In this document: positions 1-5,130 of the stretch, one piece after another
How the letters are laid out: the number at the start of each line of letters is the position of its first letter
Numbering within the stretch: position 1 is the stretch's first letter
From: UBA5359 sp028699365 [NCBI: bacterium]
Lineage (GTDB): Bacteria > UBP13 > UBA5359
NCBI GenBank assembly: GCA_028699365.1
Contig: JAQVUQ010000204.1
Location: 1-5,528 of the forward strand
Direction of reading: 5' to 3'
Length of the DNA: 5,528 nucleotides
Program-made: the position numbers and the translations under genes
The notes under the pieces: generated by a model
Database searches by the model: none
What the model was told of the DNA's origin: nothing
Seen by the model: only the letters and a program-made list of their open reading frames with translations

Positions 1-184
1 TAGCCTTCTTGCAAGTCGTATCGCTGACCTTATACATCATCTTCAGTTGACTCAACGATGGTATACTGTCTCCCACGGCTATAGCTCCGGAGTTTATCAG
101 GCCGATAATTATCTCCTTGAGTTGGATGTACTTAGGAATATGAGAGCTGCCATCGATTTTTCCGGAGACTGACCTGGCGATCAT
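1..184 (-). CDS. GntR-family transcriptional regulator, N-terminal part (cut by window edge)
   Basis: Only the first 61 codons are inside the window. They read as a GntR winged helix-turn-helix: an opening helix (IPKYIQLKEIIIGLINSG), the turn AIAVGDSIPS matching the family's 'G.l.pGd.lPS' signature, then the recognition region SLSQLKMMYKVSDTTCKKA, which matches 'sereLae.f.VSr.Tvr.A'. The effector domain, which would separate the FadR, HutC, MocR and YtrA subfamilies, lies outside the window. The short lead before the wing leaves the subfamily open. The ATG at 184 is chosen because AAGGGG sits 8 bases upstream and a consensus-like promoter precedes it. The gene is transcribed in the same direction as the M24 gene, but a terminator and its own promoter separate them, so it is probably an independent unit. 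DNA binding is well supported; the regulated process is unknown. Confidence 0.85.
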   Translation of the reverse strand, partial: MIARSVSGKIDGSSHIPKYIQLKEIIIGLINSGAIAVGDSIPSLSQLKMMYKVSDTTCKKA

Positions 185-224
185 ATTGTTATCCCCTTCG
201 TGGACTGTTGGTCTTTTGACACAA

Positions 225-253
225 AGTTTAGCATGTGGAAGTCCGACTGTCAA
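225..253 (-). promoter_or_regulatory. sigma70-type promoter for the GntR gene
   Basis: On the minus strand a perfect -35 TTGACA (248-253) is followed by a 17-base spacer and TAAACT (225-230). The hexamer is directly preceded by TGC, giving an extended -10. The predicted transcript starts near 218, about 34 bases before the ATG at 184. It lies downstream of the M24 terminator, so it would give the GntR gene independent expression. This is read from sequence only. Confidence 0.65.
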
Positions 254-273
254 TACGGCGACTTCTCTTATGT

Positions 274-320
274 AAAACAATGCCCCGCCTCCTGGAAGCG
301 TATTTCCGAAGGCGGGGCAT
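274..320 (-). terminator. intrinsic terminator of the M24 gene
   Basis: On the minus strand, a 10-base perfect GC-rich stem (arms 280-289 and 311-320, core GCCCCGCC/GGCGGGGC) is followed by UUGUUUU. An inner GGAA/TTCC pairing (294-297 with 304-307) can extend the hairpin. It lies 30 bases past the M24 stop codon, as expected for a Rho-independent terminator ending the lacI-M24 transcript before the GntR promoter. Confidence 0.85.
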
Positions 321-349
321 AAGAATCATTGTGCAATCAAAGCCGGCTG

Positions 350-1519
350 TTATATCCGGTTGAACATATCATCCATCATGGAACTGAAAGGCACTGCGCC
401 CTTATCGGTTATTTCATACCCCGTCTCGATCCTGGCGCCGTTGAACTCAGGATGACCGAAGTAGCTGACGTCTACACAGACGGTCATGCCGGGCTGGAGG
501 ACATCGTCGCTGCCCGGGCCGAAGAAGGGGGATTCGGCCTCATGCAGGCCGATGGTGTGGACAAAGGGACAAACCAGATATTTGGTGAAACCGACCTTCT
601 CAAAATAGGCTCTGGCCGGAGCGTCGATTTCACGCCCTGTTTTGCCAGGAACAAGCTGCTCTCTGGTAAGAGCAAAGGCCTCTTTGAGATACTTTATACA
701 GTCGCTCTGCCTGGGAGTGGGCTGTCCCGTCACCGGCAGCAGATCGCCGACAACGCCGGCATAGCCGCTGATCTTGGGAGCCAGGCCGATCATGACCAGT
801 TCGCCCGCTTCCAGCTTTTTGGAACTGGCTGTGGGGACCACGGCATTGGATCGCCGGCCACTGCCGACGATGGCGCTGAAGCCAAAGCCGCTGGCGCCGC
901 GGCTGCGGGCGGCGTATTCCCCGGCTGCAGCTACCTCTATCTCGGTAGCGCCGGGAGCAACAGCCTTTTTCATGGCTTCATAACAGTGATCCGCCAGTTT
1001 GAAGGCCTCTCTTATGTGATTGATCTCCCAGGGGGATTTTATATAGCGCAGTTCAACGTAGGCCTGGGTAATATCCACCAGTTCCACGCCTTTGAAGCCC
1101 TCGGTGATCTGGCTGTAGCACTCGGCCGGCATGCGTCCGGCTCCTACCAGGCCTACCCGCGCTATCTTGCCCAGACGCCCGGACAATTCCGAAAAGAGCG
1201 CCGGAAAATCGATGATAACGGCGTTGGGATACTCTTCATCGGGAACCATGAAAACCGGGAAGTTCCTGGTTTCGGTGATGGCGCTGTCCAGCTTGGCAAA
1301 CGGTTCGCTCTCCGGACCGCCCAGTATCATGGGCTCGCCCTCCGCCGGAACAAGGACGGCTCCGCTCTCGAACTGCGGGCACCAGCCGGTAAGATACCAG
1401 CCGTTGCCGATATTGAATTCATCGTAATAAACAAGGACTGCATCCAGTTTGTGGACCTTCATAATCGCCCTGAGCCGGCTCAGCCTGACATCTCTCTCTT
1501 CTCTTATTAAATAACCCAT
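350..1519 (-). CDS. M24 / creatinase-fold hydrolase (aminopeptidase P-like) with degenerate metal site
   Basis: A 389-residue protein with the two-domain plan of creatinase/prolidase/aminopeptidase P. An N-terminal creatinase_N-like domain covers about 10-155 and a C-terminal pita-bread domain about 160-385. Family landmarks are visible: FSAIVGSG (214-221), LEAGELVMI (236-244), HTIGL (321-325), LQPGM (341-345) and GARIE (361-365). In metallopeptidases the five ligands are Asp, Asp, His, Glu, Glu. Here the first two positions are Gly245 and Val256, His321 is kept, the fourth is Asp350 and the fifth is Glu365. The histidine usually upstream of the first Asp is also absent. A classical two-metal peptidase is therefore doubtful. 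Creatinase shows that this fold can hydrolyse C-N bonds without metal, so an amidase or amidinohydrolase-type role, or a non-catalytic role, is possible. The ATG at 1519 has GGGAGG 9 bases upstream. The gene lies behind lacI, probably co-transcribed. The fold is confident; the substrate is unknown. Confidence 0.85.
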   Translation of the reverse strand: MGYLIREERDVRLSRLRAIMKVHKLDAVLVYYDEFNIGNGWYLTGWCPQFESGAVLVPAEGEPMILGGPESEPFAKLDSAITETRNFPVFMVPDEEYPNAVIIDFPALFSELSGRLGKIARVGLVGAGRMPAECYSQITEGFKGVELVDITQAYVELRYIKSPWEINHIREAFKLADHCYEAMKKAVAPGATEIEVAAAGEYAARSRGASGFGFSAIVGSGRRSNAVVPTASSKKLEAGELVMIGLAPKISGYAGVVGDLLPVTGQPTPRQSDCIKYLKEAFALTREQLVPGKTGREIDAPARAYFEKVGFTKYLVCPFVHTIGLHEAESPFFGPGSDDVLQPGMTVCVDVSYFGHPEFNGARIETGYEITDKGAVPFSSMMDDMFNRI

Positions 1520-1528
1520 CTCAATTTT

Positions 1529-1534
1529 CCTCCC
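1529..1534 (-). promoter_or_regulatory. ribosome binding site of the M24 gene
   Basis: GGGAGG on the minus strand, 9 bases before the ATG at 1519. It supports this start and sits only 4 bases below the GC hairpin at 1539-1553. Confidence 0.75.
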
Positions 1535-1538
1535 TTTG

Positions 1539-1553
1539 GCGCCCTTCGGGCGC
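1539..1553. repeat. small GC hairpin in the leader of the M24 gene
   Basis: GCGCCC (1539-1544) and GGGCGC (1548-1553) form a perfect 6-base stem with a 3-base loop. It lies directly between the TTGTTRG repeat array and the M24 ribosome binding site. There is no T-run next to it on the minus strand, where AAAGGGAGG follows, so it is not an intrinsic terminator. It may be part of the repeat unit or a 5' leader structure. Confidence 0.6.
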
Positions 1554-1555
1554 AG

Positions 1556-1591
1556 TTGTTAGTTGTTGGTTGTTTGGTTGTTGGTTTCGGG
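1556..1591. repeat. short array of a 7-base repeat, TTGTTRG
   Basis: Consecutive units are TTGTTAG (1556-1562), TTGTTGG (1563-1569), TTGTTTGG (1570-1577, one base longer), TTGTTGG (1578-1584) and a decayed TTTCGGG (1585-1591). It has the same period as the neighbouring CTTCTGT array but a different sequence. It is non-coding, lying between the stop of lacI and the start of the M24 gene. Confidence 0.75.
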
Positions 1592-1622
1592 ATTCCCATG
1601 CATGCCTTGCTTGGGCTCCTGC

Positions 1623-1678
<56 letters not shown>

Positions 1679-1681
1679 CTT

Positions 1682-2725
1682 TCATGGTGATCCACCAGAC
1701 GAATGCCGGATCACTAATTCGGGGAATATTCCCACCCGGGTAAAGGCTTCGTCGCCGACGGAGCCGTCTTCAAGCTCCAGCAAACGTTTTACGGCCATAC
1801 GGCCCATCCTGGACCTGTCCACGGTAACGGTTGTCAGCGGAGGGTTGACGGCTTCTCCCAGCGCCAGACCATCGAAACCCACAACCGATACATCCTCCGG
1901 TACTTTGAAAGCTCTCTCCTGCAGCGCCCTTATGGCTCCACAGGCCATTTCATCGTTGGAGAAAACGGCATCAAAAGAGAGGCCGCGATCCAGTGCCTGA
2001 ATCGTAGCGGCACAACCGCCGTCGATATGGAAATCGGCCGCAACCGTTAATCCCGGATCGAAGCCCAGACCGTATTCACCCAGAGCCCGGCGGTATCCGC
2101 TGAGCATATCCTCGGTAAAATAATGACCCTCATTTCCATGAATCAGCAGCACCCTTCTTCTGCCCAAATCCAGCAGGTGCTTGACGGCCAAATAGCTGCC
2201 ATGAGCGTTATCGCAGTATACCGAGTTATAAGGACGGGATATGCCCGGACCGCCGGGATTATCTATCAGCACCAGGTTGATAAATCTCTCCAGCAGAGCG
2301 CTGATGTGCTCATTGGGAACATCGCCTACCACCAGGATGCCCCGGCTGTCGCCGCTCTTGAGCATGTTATAGTATTTGAGAAACTCCTCATACTCATCGC
2401 CTATGATGCCGAAGGAGCATTCGCAGTTCCGGCTGAACAGCTCCTGCTGCACGCTCAGGATTATTTCGCTGAAAAAGGGGTCTTTAAAGGAAAAATCCTT
2501 TCTGAAGAGAACGTAGTAGCGCTTTTTGTCGCCGGCAGCGTCGCCATAGGCGGGAGGGAAATAGTTCAGCCGGGATGCAGCCTGCAGCACCATCTGGCGT
2601 GTGGCTTCCGATACTTTGGGATCATCCCGCAGTACGCGGCTGACCGTCATCCTGCTGACGCCGCATAACTCCGCAACTTCACTCAAACCGGGCTTTTTAG
2701 CGTCTTCCGCCATAAACGACGACAT
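1682..2725 (-). CDS. LacI-family transcriptional regulator
   Basis: A protein of 347 residues, or 343 from the internal Met5, matching the usual LacI/GalR length. The N-terminal helix-turn-helix is about 13-38 (LSEVAELCGVSRMTVSRVL, then VSEATR). A periplasmic-binding-protein-like effector domain covers about 68-340, with family motifs AVKHLLDLGRRRVLLI (180-195), VFSNDEMACGAIRAL (254-268) and DVSVVGFDG (278-286). The hinge is unusual: after the conserved Tyr-x-Pro (55-57) the residues are PAYGDAAGD. Gly61, Asp62 and Ala64 stand where PurR/LacI have the Ala-Arg-x-Leu type helix whose Leu enters the operator centre. Start choice is uncertain: GAGGGAG abuts the first ATG (2725) with no spacer and is 12 bases from the second (2713). 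It diverges from the Gfo/Idh gene and precedes the M24 gene. A likely role is a local sugar- or metabolite-responsive repressor with autoregulation; the ligand is unknown. Confidence 0.93.
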   Translation of the reverse strand: MSSFMAEDAKKPGLSEVAELCGVSRMTVSRVLRDDPKVSEATRQMVLQAASRLNYFPPAYGDAAGDKKRYYVLFRKDFSFKDPFFSEIILSVQQELFSRNCECSFGIIGDEYEEFLKYYNMLKSGDSRGILVVGDVPNEHISALLERFINLVLIDNPGGPGISRPYNSVYCDNAHGSYLAVKHLLDLGRRRVLLIHGNEGHYFTEDMLSGYRRALGEYGLGFDPGLTVAADFHIDGGCAATIQALDRGLSFDAVFSNDEMACGAIRALQERAFKVPEDVSVVGFDGLALGEAVNPPLTTVTVDRSRMGRMAVKRLLELEDGSVGDEAFTRVGIFPELVIRHSSGGSP

Positions 2726-2754
2726 CTCCCTCTACGCATGATGTATCTGTAACT

Positions 2755-2783
2755 ATTTTAACACTGATTTGTGTTACAGTAAA
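2755..2783 (-). promoter_or_regulatory. predicted lacI promoter
   Basis: On the minus strand TTTACT (2778-2783, 4 of 6 to the -35 consensus) lies 17 bases from TAAAAT (2755-2760, 5 of 6 to the -10 consensus). The predicted start is near 2748, some 22-35 bases before the lacI start codons. The inverted repeat at 2759-2776 fills its spacer. Confidence 0.5.
2759..2776. promoter_or_regulatory. inverted repeat, candidate operator in the lacI promoter
   Basis: TAACAC (2759-2764) and GTGTTA (2771-2776) form perfect 6-base arms around a 6-base centre, TGATTT. It lies between the predicted -35 and -10 of lacI, a position suited to autorepression. An overlapping, wider inverted repeat, CTGTAAC (2747-2753) with GTTACAG (2773-2779), shares the right arm. 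Neither centre has the CG step typical of LacI-family operators. Confidence 0.5.
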
Positions 2784-2798
2784 GCGCAACGGGATGCT

Positions 2799-2827
2799 AT
2801 GTATTCTCCCAATACTATGGAATACAT
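2799..2827. promoter_or_regulatory. inverted repeat ATGTATTC-N13-GAATACAT, candidate regulator site
   Basis: Perfect 8-base arms at 2799-2806 and 2820-2827. AATAC also occurs at 2811-2815, exactly 10 bases before the AATAC in the right arm, so three copies of the half-site core are spaced about one helical turn apart. The site lies 11 bases upstream of the -35 of the Gfo/Idh promoter, a position compatible with an activator site or an upstream operator. The binding protein is not known. Confidence 0.5.
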
Positions 2828-2837
2828 CGTCAGGTTA

Positions 2838-2866
2838 TTGCCTAAATCACCGGCTGCATATATACT
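2838..2866 (+). promoter_or_regulatory. predicted promoter of the Gfo/Idh gene
   Basis: TTGCCT (2838-2843, 4 of 6) and TATACT (2861-2866, 5 of 6) are separated by 17 bases. The expected start is near 2873, giving a leader of about 57 bases before the GTG at 2930. Confidence 0.55.
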
Positions 2867-2916
2867 TAATAAAGTGCCTTTAAAAAGTTTTTTGAACTGC
2901 ACTCAAAAAGCATACC

Positions 2917-2922
2917 AGGAGG
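2917..2922 (+). promoter_or_regulatory. ribosome binding site deciding a GTG start
   Basis: A perfect AGGAGG stands 7 bases before GTG at 2930. This settles the start of the Gfo/Idh protein on a non-ATG codon. Confidence 0.9.
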
Positions 2923-2929
2923 AATAACA

Positions 2930-4042
2930 GTGGATAAAGTGCGTTTAGGTATTATCGGAGCAGGCGTCATGGGATCGGCCCATGCAAAGTACGTATTGGA
3001 CGGCAGCATATCCCGCTGTGAATTGGCGGCGGTGGCCGATTTCAATCCGGCCAATCTGGAGAAGTTTGATGGCCTGAAGCGCTTTACCGACAGTCATGAG
3101 ATGATAACCTCCGGAGAGGTGGCTGCGGTCCTTATAGCCACCCCTCACTACTTCCATACCGAAGCCGGCATAGACGCTTTGGAGAACGGATTGCACGTGC
3201 TGGTGGAGAAGCCCATCTCCGTGCACAAGGCTGATGCCGAAAGACTGATAGCCGCCCATACCAATAAGGATCTGGTCTTTGCCGCCATGTTCTGTGTGCG
3301 GACCGTGCCGCAATACAAGAAGATCAAGCAGTTGATAGACAATAACGAACTGGGCAAAATCGAGAGGGTCAACTGGATAGTCACCAACTGGTTCAGGCCG
3401 GAAGCGTATTACCGCAGCAGCGCCTGGAGAGCCACCTGGAAGGGCGAGGGCGGTGGTGTGCTGCTCAATCAGTGCCCTCATCAACTGGATCTGCTGCAAT
3501 GGATGTGCGGCATGCCGAGCAGCATACAGGCCTTCTGCGATCTGGGCGTCTATCACGATATCGAGGTGGAGGACAGGGTCACCGCCTTCCTGCGCTACCC
3601 CAACGGTGCTACCGGACTGTTTGTAACCAGTACCGGTGAAGCTCCCGGCACCAACCGCCTGGAGATAGCAGGAGAGATGGGCAAGCTGGTCTTTGAAAAT
3701 GACGAACTGACCTTTGCCCGCAATGAAGTTTCGGCCAGGGTCTTCTGCGATACCACCGACAATGCGTTTGGCCTTCCCGAGGTATGGAATGCGCAAATAC
3801 CGGTCAGCGGCAAGGCCGGAGTGCATGCAGAGATAACGCAGAACTTCGTGGATGCCATCCTGGACGGCACACCGCTTATAGCTCCGGCGGAAGAAGGCAT
3901 AAAGTCCATCGAACTGGCCAACGCCATGCTCTATTCCTCTTTGAAGAATACGGCCGTGGAACTGCCGCTGGATGGGGCAGCCTTTGCCGCAGAGCTGCAG
4001 AGGCTGATAGATACCTCGACACATCAGAAAGCTACTGCATAG
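2930..4042 (+). CDS. Gfo/Idh/MocA-family NAD(P)-dependent oxidoreductase
   Basis: 370 residues, the normal length for this family of sugar, polyol and inositol dehydrogenases. The N-terminal Rossmann domain (about 4-125) starts with VRLGIIGAGVMG; the dinucleotide motif is Gly10, Gly12, Gly15. It carries AVLIATPHYFHTE (66-78) and the conserved EKP at 93-95, whose Lys94 is the usual catalytic lysine. The C-terminal alpha/beta domain (about 126-345) has GGGVLLNQCPHQLDLLQW (174-191). His184 is the expected catalytic histidine. The Asp found four residues before it in inositol dehydrogenase is Asn180 here, as in a large subgroup of the family. Substrates in this family range over many sugars and cyclitols, so the reaction, oxidation or reduction of a hydroxyl/keto group, is inferred only in outline. 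The start is a GTG with a perfect AGGAGG. It is divergent from lacI and followed by a terminator-like hairpin and the metalloenzyme gene. Confidence 0.93.
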   Translation: MDKVRLGIIGAGVMGSAHAKYVLDGSISRCELAAVADFNPANLEKFDGLKRFTDSHEMITSGEVAAVLIATPHYFHTEAGIDALENGLHVLVEKPISVHKADAERLIAAHTNKDLVFAAMFCVRTVPQYKKIKQLIDNNELGKIERVNWIVTNWFRPEAYYRSSAWRATWKGEGGGVLLNQCPHQLDLLQWMCGMPSSIQAFCDLGVYHDIEVEDRVTAFLRYPNGATGLFVTSTGEAPGTNRLEIAGEMGKLVFENDELTFARNEVSARVFCDTTDNAFGLPEVWNAQIPVSGKAGVHAEITQNFVDAILDGTPLIAPAEEGIKSIELANAMLYSSLKNTAVELPLDGAAFAAELQRLIDTSTHQKATA

Positions 4043-4094
4043 ACCGAGCACCGGCTATTGCAGCAGACAGTTTGCCGAATAACAAATAATCCCT

Positions 4095-4127
4095 GAGCCG
4101 TCTACATATGCAGGCGGCTCCTCTTTT
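4095..4127 (+). terminator. intrinsic terminator after the Gfo/Idh gene
   Basis: GAGCCGTCT (4095-4103) pairs with AGGCGGCTC (4112-4120), 9 pairs with one U-G, around an 8-base loop. CTCTTTT follows. It lies 52 bases after the stop of the Gfo/Idh gene and 18 bases before the start region of the next gene. It may reduce read-through into the metalloenzyme gene rather than abolish it. Confidence 0.75.
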
Positions 4128-4145
4128 GCATATACGGCAGAGATT

Positions 4146-5051
4146 GTGCATCGAAACGTTCTCATGACAAAGGAAAAGCTCGTTCTTCCGGGAAAACGCC
4201 CGGAGATAGACCAGGTAATCCTGCTGGTCATAGACGGCATGGATACCATCAACTTCACCCTGGGCAAGGCGGAGGTCATGAGCGGCCTGCACGGCCGCGC
4301 CGCCGTAGGCATAGCCCGGACCGAGATCATCGGGGCCGGCACCACCATTACGCCCACGGCCCACGGCATGATGGGCGCCGGACGCAACGTCACCGCTGAT
4401 CGTCCGGGACCGGATACCGACGGCAGACCCTATACTTACGACGGCACCATAGCCGTAACGGTGGGCGATGTGGCCAGGGCCAACGGCTTTGTCACCGGAG
4501 CCGTCGGCAAGGACGAGGTAGCTATAGCCCTTGGCGGAACCGGCAATCTTGACATTTCACGGCTGCAAAAAGAAGGCATAGATTCCACTGACGAAGTACA
4601 GCTTATCATTGAGGTCAGGCAGGTACTGTCGCAATTTGAGAAAGGCATCCTGGCCGTAAACTTCAACGCCGTGGATATCGCCGGTCACCATCGCAACGTG
4701 CTGGGAGTCATCAAAGCTATAGAACGGGCCGACAGATTAGTGCAGCAGCTTATCGAGGCCGTAGATCCGGAACGCAATCTGCTGATAATCGCCGCTGACC
4801 ACGGCACCGATCCGATAACCGGCAACCACAATACGTCGCCCACCCCGCTTAGCCTGATAACCGGGGCCATAAGCGGCCGGCACAACCTGGGCATTGCCCA
4901 TAATATGGAAATAGCTCCCACCATTCTGGGAGCCCTGGGCCTTGTCAGGCCGGAAGGCATGCTGGGTCGCGATCTGCTGGACCTGGCACTGAGCGGGCGC
5001 ATACCGCGAACAAACTATGATCCTCGCTTTTACGAGGAGTACCATGACTGA
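4146..5051 (+). CDS. phosphopentomutase-like metalloenzyme (alkaline phosphatase superfamily)
   Basis: 301 residues from GTG 4146; the alternative start is ATG 4164 (residue 7). The metal-binding set of the phosphopentomutase/phosphoglycerate mutase branch can be laid out in order. Asp30 is in LLVIDG. A Thr/Ser-type nucleophile is probably Thr71 in TPTAHGMMGAG. Asp177 and His181 or His182 are in VNFNAVDIAGHHRNV. Asp218-His219 are in IIAADHGTDP, and His228 is in GNHNTSPTPL. The GHHRNV and DHGTDP...HNT segments resemble DeoB most. DeoB is about 390 residues with a cap domain between nucleophile and Asp/His; only about 105 residues lie there in this protein, so the cap is small or different. Expected chemistry is phosphoryl transfer or hydrolysis on a phosphorylated or phosphonylated metabolite, with two divalent cations, in the cytoplasm (no signal peptide). 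Neither start codon has a good ribosome binding site, so the start is uncertain. Neighbours suggest a shared catabolic role. Confidence 0.85.
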   Translation: MHRNVLMTKEKLVLPGKRPEIDQVILLVIDGMDTINFTLGKAEVMSGLHGRAAVGIARTEIIGAGTTITPTAHGMMGAGRNVTADRPGPDTDGRPYTYDGTIAVTVGDVARANGFVTGAVGKDEVAIALGGTGNLDISRLQKEGIDSTDEVQLIIEVRQVLSQFEKGILAVNFNAVDIAGHHRNVLGVIKAIERADRLVQQLIEAVDPERNLLIIAADHGTDPITGNHNTSPTPLSLITGAISGRHNLGIAHNMEIAPTILGALGLVRPEGMLGRDLLDLALSGRIPRTNYDPRFYEEYHD

Positions 5052-5070
5052 GACAGACCTGAACTGGCCC

Positions 5071-5118
5071 CGGGACCGGACATTATGCATCCCCTGGCAT
5101 ACTTAAAGCCCGGTCCCG
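5071..5118. terminator. hairpin in the convergent gap, probable terminator
   Basis: CGGGACCGG (5071-5079) and CCGGTCCCG (5110-5118) are perfect 9-base arms. A nested TATGC/GCATA stem (5084-5088 with 5097-5101) lies within the 30-base loop. On the plus strand AAATACTATATTTTA follows, a weak, interrupted T-run. On the minus strand no T-run follows. It lies between the metalloenzyme stop (5051) and the dapB stop (5131), so it may serve both genes, best for the plus strand. Confidence 0.55.
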
Positions 5119-5130
5119 AAATACTATATT

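Noticed and set aside
185-222. GTC-N4-GAC element between promoter and start of the GntR gene as a GntR operator
   Set aside because: Three-base arms are too short to distinguish from chance, and no second copy was seen.
329-1510. Long open frame (393 codons) on the plus strand opposite the M24 gene
   Set aside because: The translation shows no family motifs and has no ribosome binding site. It is an antisense shadow of the M24 gene, which has clear family landmarks, a good start and a terminator.
350-1519. Naming the M24 gene pepP, pepQ or creatinase
   Set aside because: The metal ligands needed for pepP/pepQ are replaced, and creatinase-specific residues cannot be confirmed by eye. Only the fold is claimed.
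2945-4051. Long open frame (368 codons) on the minus strand opposite the Gfo/Idh gene
   Set aside because: It has no recognisable domain and is exactly antisense to a gene with clear Rossmann and EKP motifs. It is a shadow of that gene's codon bias.
4146-5051. Naming the metalloenzyme deoB
   Set aside because: It is about 90 residues shorter than DeoB, with most of the cap region missing and altered motif spacing.
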